From positions 3,641,501 to 3,705,500 of the forward strand of contig NZ_CP051167.1 in NCBI RefSeq assembly GCF_012295525.1: a DNA stretch of 64,000 nucleotides, written 5' to 3'. The position numbers and the translations under genes were made by a program. Source of the stretch: Oxynema aestuarii AP17. Its GTDB lineage: Bacteria; Cyanobacteriota; Cyanobacteriia; Cyanobacteriales; Laspinemataceae. Every line of letters starts with the position of its first letter. Position 1 is the first letter of the stretch. The notes beneath the pieces are model-generated. The model saw nothing but the letters and a program-made list of their open reading frames with translations. It did not search any database and was not told the DNA's origin. Of the stretch, positions 51,331 to 60,471 are shown piece after piece.

Positions 51331-51990
51331 ATGACGACGACGCAGCAGCCTTCGACGAAAGAAGATATCTTGCAACATTTACTCAAACACGGGCGGGCAA
51401 CGGCTCAGGATTTGGCGGAGATTTTGGCGATCAGTCCCCAGGCGATCCGCCGTCATTTGAAGGATTTGGAAGCGGAGGGATCGATCGCTCACAAGGCGGT
51501 TCAGGTAGGGATGGGGCGCCCGCAGCACATGTACGAGCTGACCCACAAGGGGCGCGATCGCTTTCCCAATCGTTACGATGATTTTGCGGTATCCTTGCTC
51601 GATACGTTGGCGGAAACGGTGGGGGAGGATCAAGTCACGACGATTTTGCGAAAGCAGTGGGAACGCAAGGCGGTCGAGTATCGTTCTCGGTTGGGCGATC
51701 GCCCCTTGGGAGAACGGGTGGCGGCGTTGGTCGAATTGCGTAAAGCGGAAGGCTATATGGCGGAATGGCACGCGATCGAACCCAATAATGGGGATAAGGT
51801 GCAACGCTATATCCTGACGGAACACAACTGCGCGATTTCCAATGTGGCCGAATCGTTCCCGAGTGTATGCGGCCACGAGTTGGAAATGTTCGCCGCTATC
51901 CTCCCGGATTGTACCGTAGAGCGGACTTATTGGATGATCGACGGCGAACATCGTTGCGGATATTTAATTACGCCGCGATCGCGAGGTTGA
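51331..51990 (+). CDS. sufR: Fe-S sensing transcriptional repressor SufR
   Basis: 219 residues from the ATG at 51331 (MTTTQQPS); the frame is open to 51268 but that part overlaps the operator region. N-terminal winged helix (AEILAISPQAIRRHLKDLEAEG) and C-terminal four-Cys motif C-x12-C-x13-C-x14-C, the known SufR signature that binds a [4Fe-4S] cluster. With cluster bound it represses suf genes and itself; loss of the cluster derepresses them. It is divergent from ftrC-sufBCDS with two fitting operators between. Confidence 0.96.
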   Translation: MTTTQQPSTKEDILQHLLKHGRATAQDLAEILAISPQAIRRHLKDLEAEGSIAHKAVQVGMGRPQHMYELTHKGRDRFPNRYDDFAVSLLDTLAETVGEDQVTTILRKQWERKAVEYRSRLGDRPLGERVAALVELRKAEGYMAEWHAIEPNNGDKVQRYILTEHNCAISNVAESFPSVCGHELEMFAAILPDCTVERTYWMIDGEHRCGYLITPRSRG

Positions 51991-52110
51991 AATTTGGCGT
52001 TTTAACAATGGGAGCGGGAATTCCCCGATTCTACCGAAGGTGAATCGTGGGATGAAAGCGACTCTTCGGCAAATCAATTATAATCTTATCATCTGGCTAT
52101 ATCGGCGATA

Positions 52111-53337
52111 ATGTTCAAGGCGTACAAATACCGCATCTATCCAACCCACGAGCAACAAGCGACTTTAGCCAAGAGCTTTGGTTGCTGTCGTTGGTATTGG
52201 AACTATGCGTTAAATTTGTGCCAAGAGACTTATCGATCGACCGGAAAAGGTCGATCGAGGGGTGATCTTCAGGGATTATTACCTGCCCTCAAAAAGGAAT
52301 ACCCTTGGCTTAAAGAAGATGTCTATTCCCAATGCTTGCAAGTCGTGGCGTTGAACTTATCGACCGCTTATCGAAACTTCTTTGAGAAACGGGCAAAATT
52401 ACCCCGATTTAAATCCAAGCAGGGAAGGCAATCTATCAGTTATCCTCAAAATGTTAAGTTTGAGGGAAATTACATCAAACTGCCTAAAGTTGGGTTAGTG
52501 CGTTGTCGTCAGCATCGAAGTTTTGAGGGAAAAATCAAAACTGTAACCCTCTCCAAAAATCCAGATGGTAAATATTATGTTTCAGTTTTGGTGGAGGGTA
52601 GAGAAGAACCTCCCTTTCCCTCAACTGAAGGAAAAGCAATTGGCATTGATTTAGGGCTGACTGATTTTGCGATTACCAGTGAGGGGTCGAAATACAATAA
52701 TCCCAAGCATTTTGATAAACACGCGCGAAACCTAAAAAGAAAACAGCAAAAACATGCTCGAAAAAGGAAAGGCAGCAACAACCGCAATAAATCGCGGGTA
52801 AAAGTTGCCAAGATTCACGCCAAAATAAGTCGCTGTCGTGAAGATTTTCTCCACAAGCTATCCCGTAAGATAGTGAACGAAAACCAAGTGATTGTGGTCG
52901 AATCCCCCCTAACCCCCCTTAATAAGGGGGGAACTAAAGGGGGGATAGGCATGGTTCGCAATCACCAACTCGCCAAAGCGATTAGTGATGTCGGTTGGGG
53001 GATGTTTTGTACGATGTTAAAGTACAAGGCCGAATCAGAAGGAAAAGTTTATCTAGAAGTCGATCGATTTTTTCCTTCTTCTAAAACCTGCCATGTATGC
53101 CTCAATCAAATCAAAAGCTTGTCTCTTGATGTAAGAAGTTGGACTTGCGAACATTGCCAAACCCATCATGACAGGGATATCAATGCCGCCATCAATCTCA
53201 AAAATGAAGGCTTACGGATATTAGAGTTAGGAACTCGCTCTACTGCCCTTGGAGGGGATGTAAGACGAGGTGGTAGAACTTCAGTTCTATCTAGCGCAGT
53301 CCCCAGTGAAGAGGGAAGCCGCTATTGTAATCTTTGA
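52111..53337 (+). CDS. tnpB: TnpB RNA-guided nuclease, intact
   Basis: 408 residues, uninterrupted. N-terminus FKAYKYRIYPT, the RuvC Asp in IGIDLGLTDFAIT, Glu in VIVVES, zinc pairs CHVC and CEHC, and Asp in HDRDINAA. Directly after the catalytic Glu a palindrome adds PLTPLNKGGTKGG in frame, so the protein is about 13-15 residues longer there than usual. At the codon where copies A and C carry TGA this copy has CGC (Arg). TnpB cuts DNA guided by an RNA made from the element's right end. The 45-residue tail beyond NLKNEG overlaps the right-end region and presumably the guide RNA. Confidence 0.92.
   Translation: MFKAYKYRIYPTHEQQATLAKSFGCCRWYWNYALNLCQETYRSTGKGRSRGDLQGLLPALKKEYPWLKEDVYSQCLQVVALNLSTAYRNFFEKRAKLPRFKSKQGRQSISYPQNVKFEGNYIKLPKVGLVRCRQHRSFEGKIKTVTLSKNPDGKYYVSVLVEGREEPPFPSTEGKAIGIDLGLTDFAITSEGSKYNNPKHFDKHARNLKRKQQKHARKRKGSNNRNKSRVKVAKIHAKISRCREDFLHKLSRKIVNENQVIVVESPLTPLNKGGTKGGIGMVRNHQLAKAISDVGWGMFCTMLKYKAESEGKVYLEVDRFFPSSKTCHVCLNQIKSLSLDVRSWTCEHCQTHHDRDINAAINLKNEGLRILELGTRSTALGGDVRRGGRTSVLSSAVPSEEGSRYCNL
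52902..52946. repeat. C/G palindrome translated inside tnpB (element B)
   Basis: Outer arms ATCCCCCCT and AGGGGGGAT enclose an inner CCCCCCTTA-ATAAGGGGGG palindrome. The sequence is read in frame and keeps the tnpB frame open. Confidence 0.85.
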
Positions 53338-53544
53338 TTCAATAGCGGTAGTTCACTTGAATTGTTAAGATCTACAGTTAATAAGATCTAAAAAAGATCT
53401 CAAAAAGATCTCAAAGTTTTGACGGTGCTGGAGGGGCGATCGCCTCCCCGTGGCACCCCACGCTATTTTTGTCAATTTTTTGGCGATTTTGTGGCAAAAT
53501 TTGTCAAGATTTATCGAAATTGGAGTTAACAAATCCAGACAGGA

Positions 53545-53805
53545 ATGACGATGCAATCCCCCCAACCCGGCGCGCAATTTTTAACCGAAGAAGAATCCTA
53601 CGCCGTCGATGGCGCTTTATTGGCGTCCCACGAGAAATTTCTAACGCGATTGACGATTTCTTCTTTAAAATTACTCCAACAAATTGCCGCCGATTTAGAA
53701 ACGCCCATGGAAGCGCTGACGGCGCAACAAATTATCGATTGGTTTGAAAAAGATGGCAAAATCCGCCGCGAACAAGGCCCCGAGGCGGCTTTTTTAAAAT
53801 GGTGA
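53545..53805 (+). CDS. small conserved-looking protein, unknown
   Basis: 86 residues, soluble, amphipathic helices predicted by pattern, no signal peptide. The sequence (EEESYAVDGALLASHEKFLTRLTISSLKLLQQIA) resembles small uncharacterised cyanobacterial proteins, but I cannot name a family. ATG at 53545 with a second ATG two codons later. It is convergent with the UPF0016 genes. Confidence 0.65.
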   Translation: MTMQSPQPGAQFLTEEESYAVDGALLASHEKFLTRLTISSLKLLQQIAADLETPMEALTAQQIIDWFEKDGKIRREQGPEAAFLKW

Positions 53806-53876
53806 ACTGGGGAGATCGAGACGGGTAAACGGCTGGGATTTCCACGAACGGCGATCGCCCCGCCGCCTCTGACTCC

Positions 53877-54170
53877 CTAGGCGTCTTCTTCTTCCGGTTC
53901 GCTGTCGAACCATAACAGGCGCACGGCTAAAATGGTAAACCCGATCGCGGCGATCGCCTTAACCGCCCGTTGGGGGAGCAATTCCGCCGCTCCTTGTCCG
54001 AGTAATACCCCAATTAAGCTGGTCACTAGTAACGCCGCCGCCGTTCCAAAAAAGACCGCGCGAGGATGCTTGGAACTCCCGCCGAGGGCGATCGCCGCCA
54101 ACTGGCTTTTATCCCCTAATTCCGCTAAAAATACGGTAATAAAGCTCAAACTTAATAATTGCCAATCCAT
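53877..54170 (-). CDS. half-size UPF0016/GDT1 manganese exchanger-like protein
   Basis: 97 residues with three hydrophobic helices and one copy of the family motif (ELGDKSQ, residues 16-22). Full-length members have two such motifs; cyanobacteria also carry paired half-size genes (hemi manganese exchangers, Hmx) that act together. The partner gene lies 49 bp upstream on the same strand. Export of Mn2+ to the thylakoid lumen or periplasm is the likely function. The acidic tail EPEEEDA may face the cytosol. Confidence 0.85.
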   Translation of the reverse strand: MDWQLLSLSFITVFLAELGDKSQLAAIALGGSSKHPRAVFFGTAAALLVTSLIGVLLGQGAAELLPQRAVKAIAAIGFTILAVRLLWFDSEPEEEDA

Positions 54171-54219
54171 TCTTTTTTAATTCCTTAACGCCCGTCCCGT
54201 TCTCGCGATCGCCAGCCAT

Positions 54220-54633
54220 TTAGCGTAAGATATCCCAAAATAGGGAAGCTGCCAGCAATAACAACACGATTCCGGCAGACTTTTCGATCGTTTTCGGAGA
54301 GACCCGACGCGCCAACCAGCGCCCGACTAAAACCCCTAATAAACTGGTCGCGACTAACGCCGAACCCGCGCCGATAAAGACGATCCAAGGCGAGTGAGAT
54401 TCGGCGGCAATTAATAACGTCGCTAATTGAGTTTTATCGCCAAATTCGGCAAAAAAGATGGTGATGAAAGTCGAAGCAAACACGGCCCAGGCGCCCGCAT
54501 TCGATTCAGTTGTGCTCGTCGGGGGCGAAGTTGGGGCGAGAGACGATCGCCCATCTTCCGAGGGGGGGGCGATTTCGGCGATCGACTCGTTCTTGTTCTC
54601 GTCTTCCCGTTGAAATAAGGGGAGTTGAATCAT
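54220..54633 (-). CDS. half-size UPF0016/GDT1 manganese exchanger-like protein, longer partner
   Basis: 137 residues. A hydrophilic Ser/Thr/Pro-rich N-terminus of about 45 residues precedes three hydrophobic helices and the single motif EFGDKTQ (residues 63-69). It forms a tandem with the 97-residue partner, so the pair together supplies the two motifs of a full exchanger. The leader on the minus strand holds a hairpin (54671-54698). Confidence 0.85.
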   Translation of the reverse strand: MIQLPLFQREDENKNESIAEIAPPSEDGRSSLAPTSPPTSTTESNAGAWAVFASTFITIFFAEFGDKTQLATLLIAAESHSPWIVFIGAGSALVATSLLGVLVGRWLARRVSPKTIEKSAGIVLLLLAASLFWDILR

Positions 54634-54670
54634 AGTTTTGTTCTAGACGCCTTGCTGGGCAGACAGGGGA

Positions 54671-54698
54671 ACGAAAGTCATTGGATCTGACCTTTCGT
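54671..54698. promoter_or_regulatory. hairpin in the leader of the exchanger pair
   Basis: ACGAAAGTCA and TGACCTTTCGT form a 10-bp stem with one bulged base. Read on the plus strand it is followed by TTTTTATATTT, like a terminator. On the minus strand it lies 38 bp before the exchanger start. Confidence 0.5.
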
Positions 54699-54786
54699 TT
54701 TTATATTTCTTTCATTTTTTCAGAAAGCGACCCCAAACGGCAACTAGTACGAGGGACTCGATCGCGCGATCGCCCGCCAACGGGGT

Positions 54787-55146
54787 TCACCCTTCGACGA
54801 TCCCGACCGCCTGTCGGAAGCGCACTAATTCCAGGGAGCGATCGCCGTAAACCCCTTCTATCTGTTGTTCGCAGCATTCGATCGCGAACTCGTCGAGCTC
54901 TTCCGGTTCGATCCCGTACAGATCGGCAAAGACATCGGGCCGAACCCTACAAAACCGGGGGCGATCGTCGTAAATCCGGCATTTACGGCGGTCGGCGTCG
55001 TAGTTAATACACCAGCCGTCGGGACCGACCATGCTGAGATATTGTTGTAATTCTTCCGGAGTCAAATAGTCTTCTAAGTCGGGGCGATCGCTCGGGTCGA
55101 GATGACAGCAAGCCCCGCAGCGTTCTACACATTGCCAAGTAGCCAC
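54787..55146 (-). CDS. YkgJ-family cysteine cluster protein
   Basis: About 119 residues from a GTG at 55146, giving VATWQCVERCGACC, which matches usual homologues; an ATG at 55245 would add 33 unconserved residues. The Cys cluster CxxxCGACC near the start, CRIY in the middle, and FCRV and ECC later are the zinc or iron-sulfur ligand pattern of this family. The function is unknown. Confidence 0.8.
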   Translation of the reverse strand: MATWQCVERCGACCHLDPSDRPDLEDYLTPEELQQYLSMVGPDGWCINYDADRRKCRIYDDRPRFCRVRPDVFADLYGIEPEELDEFAIECCEQQIEGVYGDRSLELVRFRQAVGIVEG

Positions 55147-55389
55147 AAGCAAATTCGGGAGGGCGAAAGGATTGGGAGTCTCTCCCCAATTATAAGCTTT
55201 AGGGGGACTTGGGAGCGAGGGGCGCGGGCAAGATGAGTACACCACAGGGGGTGTGGGGAAGATCGCTACAACACGGCGGTTTTGCTGGGTTCCTTCCTTG
55301 CATTTTTTAGAGTTTTGTAAACTTCCTTAATAAAAAAGACCCGCAAGATTGTAAAATCGATGGCGGATTTTAACTTTTGACTTGACATC

Positions 55390-55497
55390 GCTTTTGCAGC
55401 CGTGGGGCACACGGTCAAGAAGCTCGCCGAGGGGAAAGTCGTTGGACTCCCGATGAAGCGAGAATCCCCTTACCTTTAGGTCGGGGAGTGTCAATTG
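55390..55497 (+). mobile_element. relic right end of an IS200/IS605 element
   Basis: GAATCCCC, a hairpin stem (ACCT-TT-AGGT inside CCCC/GGGG) and GGGGAGTGTCAATT form the typical right end of tnpB-type elements in cyanobacteria. No tnpB frame is left. A second relic with the same end faces it at 57028-57240. Confidence 0.65.
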
Positions 55498-55528
55498 TCT
55501 AGGCCACATAGGGAGAAGATTAGGAAAT

Positions 55529-55660
55529 ATGGATTTTTTAACGAATTTGGTCAACAACCTCAACTTTGAGGCAATCCTGCAGTTGACTTGTTTGGCTTTG
55601 GTCGTGATCTCTGGCCCAGTTGTGATCTTTTTGCTGGCGGCGCGCGGCGGCGACCTCTAA
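55529..55660 (+). CDS. psb30: photosystem II protein Psb30 (Ycf12)
   Basis: 43 residues, too short for many gene finders. One transmembrane helix (about 17-37) with the family pattern [12 protein letters not shown]-like [21 protein letters not shown]. Psb30 is a small peripheral subunit of photosystem II near cytochrome b559 and helps to stabilise the complex. A terminator follows the stop by 35 bp. A TnpB-type relic end lies 32 bp upstream, so its promoter region has been affected by a mobile element. Confidence 0.92.
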   Translation: MDFLTNLVNNLNFEAILQLTCLALVVISGPVVIFLLAARGGDL

Positions 55661-55694
55661 GCTGCCCGATCGCCCCACGGAAGCCAATCCCTCA

Positions 55695-55719
55695 AAGCCT
55701 GAAGCGTTCGGGCTTTTTT
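55695..55719 (+). terminator. rho-independent terminator of psb30
   Basis: AGCCTGAA-GCG-TTCGGGCT stem with one T-G pair, followed by six T. Confidence 0.85.
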
Positions 55720-55736
55720 GTATGTTTTGAAATGGA

Positions 55737-55774
55737 ACAACGGCGATCGCCTTTTTGATGGCGATCGCCGTTGT
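55737..55774. terminator. 15-bp perfect inverted repeat built on two HIP1 sites
   Basis: ACAACGGCGATCGCC and its exact complement are separated by TTTTTGAT. It lies between the convergent psb30 and aminotransferase genes and may end transcription from both sides. Confidence 0.6.
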
Positions 55775-55836
55775 CGGATCTACGCTAGTTCTCCTGCTTT
55801 AAAGCTAGAAACAAGCGGATTTGACGCCGATTTGGC

Positions 55837-56991
55837 TTAAGACTCGGCCAGCACTTTAGAGGCGGCTGCAATCCCCGCGCCGGGGGTAAAGTTTTCGTGT
55901 CCGAGTTGGGGTAAGGCGGCTTCGATCGCCCCAATCGCCGTGAGAACGTCGCGATCGCAAACAAAGCCTAAGTGACCGATCCGGAAGATCTTCCCTTTAT
56001 AGCTATCTTGTCCGCCTGCGAGGGCGATGTCGAACTGCTTGCGGACGATCGCGCGGATCTGTTCCGCTTCCACCGTCGTCGGCGCCACGGCGGTAATGGC
56101 GGGACTGGCGCACTCGTCCGGGGCGAACAAGGGCAGACCGAGGGCTTTGACGGCGGCGCGGGTGGCGCGTTTGAGGCGATCGTGACGTTGGAAAATCTGT
56201 TCCAAGCCTTCGGCGCGCATCATCTTCAAAGTCGCCTGCAAGGCAAAAACCAAGTTCACCGGAGGAGTGAACGGGCTGCTATTTTTATCCGTCGCTTTCT
56301 TGTATTTCCCTAAATCCAGGTAATAGCGGGGCAACGTTGCGGTTTTATAAGCGTCCCAAGCTTTGGCGCTGACGGCGACAAAGCCCAAACCGGGGGGAAT
56401 CATGTACCCTTTTTGCGAACCGGAGGCAACCACGTCGAGCCCCCATGCGTCGATGGGAACGCTGGCGGCGCCGAGGCTGGTCACCGCATCGACGATGATG
56501 AGGGCTTCGCCGTGAGCTTTGACGTGGCGGTTAATGGTTTCGAGGTCGTTGAGGATCCCCGTCGAGGTTTCGCTGTGGGTGAGGATGACCGCTTTAATTT
56601 CTTTAGCGGTATCGGCTTCGAGTTTTTCGCGGAACTGTTCCGGGTCGAGGGGAGTTCCCCACTCGGCGGTAATCGTTTCGACGTTGAGACCGTAGGCGGT
56701 GGCGACTTCGGCCCAACGTTCGCCAAATTTGCCGTTGGTACCGACTAAGACGCGATCGCCCGCACTGAGAAAGTTAATGATTCCCGCTTCCATCGCCCCC
56801 GTTCCCGAGGCGGTCAGCATCAACACGTCGCTTTGGGTTTGATGCAGCCATTTCAACCCCTCGGTACAATCGGCAATCACCGCTTCAAAGGGCTTACTGC
56901 GGTGACCGATGGGGTGTTTTGCTAAAGCGAGCAATGCTTGTTCTGGCACCGGAGTCGGGCCAGGAATCATGAGCATCAGCTTGTCGTCCAT
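55837..56991 (-). CDS. class V aminotransferase, alanine-glyoxylate/serine-pyruvate type
   Basis: 384 residues. N-terminus LMLMIPGPTPVPEQAL, MLTASGTGAMEAGI for PLP binding, the Lys in ASGSQKGYMIPPGL, and the C-terminal FRIGHLGFV. This group interconverts alanine or serine with glyoxylate or pyruvate and could take part in photorespiratory glycolate metabolism; some cyanobacterial homologues are labelled soluble hydrogenase subunit. It is flanked by two relic IS200/IS605 right ends. Confidence 0.88.
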   Translation of the reverse strand: MDDKLMLMIPGPTPVPEQALLALAKHPIGHRSKPFEAVIADCTEGLKWLHQTQSDVLMLTASGTGAMEAGIINFLSAGDRVLVGTNGKFGERWAEVATAYGLNVETITAEWGTPLDPEQFREKLEADTAKEIKAVILTHSETSTGILNDLETINRHVKAHGEALIIVDAVTSLGAASVPIDAWGLDVVASGSQKGYMIPPGLGFVAVSAKAWDAYKTATLPRYYLDLGKYKKATDKNSSPFTPPVNLVFALQATLKMMRAEGLEQIFQRHDRLKRATRAAVKALGLPLFAPDECASPAITAVAPTTVEAEQIRAIVRKQFDIALAGGQDSYKGKIFRIGHLGFVCDRDVLTAIGAIEAALPQLGHENFTPGAGIAAASKVLAES

Positions 56992-57027
56992 TGAATCTGT
57001 CCTGTCGCTCGATTAACGTTGAAAATT

Positions 57028-57240
57028 GACACTCCCCGCCGTAGAAGTGCGGGGATTCTTGGGCTGAATCTTGCCTCTATCGATCCTAGGTCAATTTTGG
57101 TCTTACAGTTTCATGTCTGACTCGACTACACTCTCTCAAGTAAGCCTCTTAACGAGTCACTCCCACAAGCGTAAATTTGGGGATGTCTTACCCTATTTAA
57201 TGGCTTGGCGTCCTTACAGTTTGGACTGACTTTTACCCCA
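57028..57240 (-). mobile_element. relic right end of an IS200/IS605 element, minus strand
   Basis: On the minus strand GAATCCCCGC, a hairpin and GCGGGGAGTGTCAATT end at 57028, sharing the end with the relic at 55390-55497. Upstream (57060-57240) there is decayed sequence resembling a tnpB 3' part. No intact frame remains. Confidence 0.65.
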
Positions 57241-57286
57241 ATAACCTGGCGGGACGCGCCGGGATCGGCGATCGCCCGCTACCCGC

Positions 57287-57568
57287 TTAAATCGGTGGGA
57301 GAGGGTCGCGATCTTCAGCTTTCGCGGCTCTCGTCCGGCTTCCACTCACCTCATTGAGAGACCAGCGATGCTCGATCGGCAGATTCTCGCGCTGACAACT
57401 GGCTTCGAGTTGCTTCTGTTGGGCCAGAGCCTTGCGAAGGGTGATAATAAGCTGTTGAACTTGCTCGCGTTCTCGACTGTGAGGACTTAGCGAAAACAAA
57501 GTTTGCCGTTCTAACAGTTGCAAGATCAGTTCGTAGTGGATTGGGGAAGGAAGGGGAATTGGATCCAT
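57287..57568 (-). CDS. DUF5340 family protein
   Basis: 93 residues. The first 72 residues (MDPIPLPSPIHYELILQLLERQT, LIITLRKALAQQKQLE, IEHRWSLN) match the small cyanobacterial DUF5340 family from memory. The protein is helical and soluble, with no known function. The last 20 residues are basic and unconserved. A C-terminal extension caused by the nearby relic element is possible. Confidence 0.78.
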   Translation of the reverse strand: MDPIPLPSPIHYELILQLLERQTLFSLSPHSREREQVQQLIITLRKALAQQKQLEASCQRENLPIEHRWSLNEVSGSRTRAAKAEDRDPLPPI

Positions 57569-58021
57569 GCTTTAGGTTTGGCTTGGGGACTCCCGCCACG
57601 AGAATTGTCTGGGATCTTGACAGCAACCCGTCCTCAAAGCGATCGCGAGAAAACGGGGCGGGGTTGACCGCTTCCCCGGTAAACGCTCCCATTCCTTCCC
57701 CTCTTGAACGGTTCCCCGGGCTAGGGTCGCCGGGAATCGAGGGAGGAACTCGAACACTTTCTTACCGCAGTGCGGACTTTTAGGCCAATTCAACACGCTC
57801 TCGCACAACCGGATAAGCGAGGATGCTTATGGATGGTTTTGACCTTTTGCGCGAATCGATCCGCTCGCCGTTGGATCGTCTTTGCTGCCGACGCATCGTC
57901 GTCGTCACGGGATGCTAAGCCCCACCCAGACGGGTTTTCGACGCTTGCGAAAATGTAGGTCTATCTTACCACGGTGCCTCGATTTCTGGGACCGAGGCGA
58001 TCGCGAGGCTCCGCCGAGAAG
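57569..58021. other. gene-free stretch between DUF5340 and trpC
   Basis: Several open frames cross here on both strands but none looks protein-like. No RNA family was recognised, though short hairpins such as ACCC-GTCT-GGGT are present. It could hold the trpC terminator and the DUF5340 promoter. Confidence 0.35.
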
Positions 58022-58906
58022 CTAACTCAGCAGTCGAGCTAACGCCGCACCGGGATCGGATTGCTTCATCAAGGCTTCGCCAATGAGTACGGCACCCGCC
58101 CCCGCTTGGGCGACTTGCTGTAGGTCTTGGGGCTGGTGCAATCCCGACTCGCTCACTAAGAGAATGCCGCGCTCTTCGAGTTGTTCGGCGCGGGCTTGGG
58201 CGAGTTGGGCGGTGGTTTGCAAGTCTACTGTAAAATCTTCTAAATTACGATTGTTTACTCCAACTAAACGCACGCCCTCGATCTCTATAACTCTGTCTAG
58301 TTCTTCAATTGTGTGAACTTCGACGAGGGGCGTCATCCCGAGGGCGTTAGCAATTTTCACGAAATACTGCAAGTCGGCATCGGGGAGAACGGCGGCGATC
58401 AGCAAAATCGCATCGGCGCCACAGGTCCGCGCCAGATAAATCTGATAGGGATAAATGAGAAAGTCTTTGCACAAGAGGGGCAACTCGACGGCTTCGCGCA
58501 CTTGACGCAGGTAGTCGAAACTGCCCTGGAAAAACTTTTCGTCGGTGAGGACGGAGAGGCACGAGGCGCCGCCTTTTTCGTAAGCGCGGGCGATCGCCAC
58601 CGGGTCGAACTCCTCGCGAATGACGCCTTTAGAAGGGGATGCTTTCTTAATTTCGGCGATCGCGGCGGGCTTTTTCGCCGCCTTTTGGAGTGCCCCTAAA
58701 AAGTCCCGAGGCGACGGAGCACTCAACACTTGACGCTGCAGTTCTACTAACGAGAGCGTTTGGCGCCGTTGTTCGACTTCGGTTTCTTTATGCCAGACAA
58801 TCTCTTCTAAAATATGGCGGGGTTGACTGTCGGGTACGCGAACCTGATAGCGCAGGGATTTGACATCAACCGGAGGATTGGGGGGACGACGACGGATGTT
58901 TTGCAT
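58022..58906 (-). CDS. trpC: indole-3-glycerol phosphate synthase
   Basis: 294 residues. It closes CdRP to indole-3-glycerol phosphate in tryptophan synthesis. Catalytic segments: [11 protein letters not shown] (Lys), LCKDFLI (Lys), [14 protein letters not shown], and SESGL near the end. The N-terminal 30 residues ([22 protein letters not shown]) are the usual cyanobacterial extension. It is downstream of lpdA on the same strand, 131 bp apart, a commonly seen cyanobacterial arrangement. Confidence 0.95.
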   Translation of the reverse strand: MQNIRRRPPNPPVDVKSLRYQVRVPDSQPRHILEEIVWHKETEVEQRRQTLSLVELQRQVLSAPSPRDFLGALQKAAKKPAAIAEIKKASPSKGVIREEFDPVAIARAYEKGGASCLSVLTDEKFFQGSFDYLRQVREAVELPLLCKDFLIYPYQIYLARTCGADAILLIAAVLPDADLQYFVKIANALGMTPLVEVHTIEELDRVIEIEGVRLVGVNNRNLEDFTVDLQTTAQLAQARAEQLEERGILLVSESGLHQPQDLQQVAQAGAGAVLIGEALMKQSDPGAALARLLS

Positions 58907-59037
58907 GGAGATCGGGGAATTTGAGGGAATTTTAGATGTTGGATTTTAGAGTCGGGAGTGGGGGGACTCAGGAGCCAGAAGGACGTTGTTCTCGTCTTTG
59001 TTTCGGTTCGGACTCCTGAGTGAGGCTCCCGCCCGCT

Positions 59038-60471
59038 CTAATGGGTCATAGCTGCACGCTTATAGGCTTCGTCGAGGACTTCCGAAAGCGTGGGATGGGT
59101 ATGCACCGAGAATGCTAACTCGTGGACCGATTGACCTGTGGAAATCGCGTTGGCGGCTTCTTGAATCAAATCTGCCGCGTGATAGCCGAAGATGTGAACG
59201 CCGAGGATTTCGCCGTTATCTTTACGATAAATAACTTTGGCCAGACCGTCGGTTTCTCCTTCGGCGATCGCCTTCGAGTTGCCTTTGAAATAGGTTCTGA
59301 CCGAGGCGACCTCGAATCCTTCTGCTTGACCCAATTCTTTCGCGGCGGGTTCCGTCAACCCCACAAAACTGATTTCGGGATGGGTAAACGCCGCCGCCGG
59401 GATGCTGCGATAGTTGACGACGCGATCGCGCCCGCAAATAGTTTCCACCACTGCAATTCCCTGAGCTGAGGCAGTGTGAGCTAACATCATTTTGCCTGTC
59501 GCATCGCCGATCGCCCAAATATTGCCCAAAGCATTCTCTCCCGCCATCAGGTGGAGGCGATCGTCTACGGGCAGGAATCCCCGGCGATCGGTTTCGACCC
59601 CCACCGATTCTAACCCGAGGTCTTTCGTCGCCGGAATCCGTCCCGTAGCGACCAAACAGGCATCGACTTCGAGAATTTCCGTAACTTTTTTAGTTTTGGC
59701 ATCCGCCAATTCAATGACCACGGGGGATCCGGGGGTGACCTTCATCGCCAACTGACCCACCCGGGTTTCGATATCGCGCGGACCGATTAAGACCCGTTGC
59801 GCTTGTTTGGCAATATCCGGATCGAAAGTGGGCATCAATTGATCGAGGGCTTCGATCAGGGTAATTTCCGACCCTAACGCGGTGTAAATATCGGCAAATT
59901 CCAAACCGATATAGCCACTGCCAATAATGGCGACCCACTGGGGCAGACTTTCGAGGCGAACCGCCTGGTCGCTGGTAAATACGGTTTTGCCGTCTACGAC
60001 AATTCCGGGGGGTACCCACGGTACCGAACCGGGGGCGAGAATAATATCTTTAGCAGTAACAATTTTTTGGTCTTTGGCGGTTTCGATCTTGACTTTGTTG
60101 AGGCCCGCCAGCTTGGCCCAGCCTTCGATAGTATCGACGCCGAGACGTTGCAAGCTTTTGGTTAAATCGCCGCGTAGTTTCGATACGGTGTTGTTGGCGT
60201 GTTCGGCGATCGCCGCGCGATCGAAGTTGACGCCCCCGAGTTGAATTCCCAGAGTTTGCAAGTGATGGGCGTCGCGCAACTCGCGCACCCGACCGGATGC
60301 CGCCAACAGTGCTTTTGAAGGGATGCAACCGCGATTGACACAAGTTCCGCCCATATCCCCGGCTTCGACAATGGCGGTTTTCAGACCGCAACCGACGGCA
60401 TGAACGGCAGCACCGTGACCGCCTACTCCGGCTCCGATAATGAGTAAATCGTAATCAAATTCCTGACTCAC
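59038..60471 (-). CDS. lpdA: dihydrolipoyl dehydrogenase
   Basis: 477 residues. FAD fingerprint GAGVGG, redox Cys44 and Cys49 ([13 protein letters not shown]), second dinucleotide fold [11 protein letters not shown] and C-terminal His in [10 protein letters not shown]. It reoxidises lipoamide in the pyruvate dehydrogenase complex and glycine cleavage system with NAD+. Start [13 protein letters not shown]. It is upstream of trpC on the same strand. Confidence 0.95.
   Translation of the reverse strand: MSQEFDYDLLIIGAGVGGHGAAVHAVGCGLKTAIVEAGDMGGTCVNRGCIPSKALLAASGRVRELRDAHHLQTLGIQLGGVNFDRAAIAEHANNTVSKLRGDLTKSLQRLGVDTIEGWAKLAGLNKVKIETAKDQKIVTAKDIILAPGSVPWVPPGIVVDGKTVFTSDQAVRLESLPQWVAIIGSGYIGLEFADIYTALGSEITLIEALDQLMPTFDPDIAKQAQRVLIGPRDIETRVGQLAMKVTPGSPVVIELADAKTKKVTEILEVDACLVATGRIPATKDLGLESVGVETDRRGFLPVDDRLHLMAGENALGNIWAIGDATGKMMLAHTASAQGIAVVETICGRDRVVNYRSIPAAAFTHPEISFVGLTEPAAKELGQAEGFEVASVRTYFKGNSKAIAEGETDGLAKVIYRKDNGEILGVHIFGYHAADLIQEAANAISTGQSVHELAFSVHTHPTLSEVLDEAYKRAAMTH

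Larger units (their letters stand above)
52012..53356 (+). mobile_element. IS200/IS605-type element B (intact tnpB, no tnpA)
   Basis: About 1345 bp. The left end has GAGCGGGAATTC, a hairpin and GGGATGAAAGCGA. The right end has CCGCTATTG with CAATAGCGG as a hairpin followed by TAGTTCAC. Both ends match element A (29972-31324, opposite strand). It inserted shortly downstream of sufR. The absence of tnpA means movement would need a transposase in trans. Confidence 0.8.

Noticed and set aside
54634-54786. yybP-ykoY manganese riboswitch before the exchanger pair
   Set aside because: A leader hairpin exists, but I could not find the conserved internal loops of that riboswitch.
57569-58021. Possible tmRNA, SRP RNA or RNase P RNA
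   Set aside because: None of the conserved sequence blocks of these RNAs could be found on either strand.
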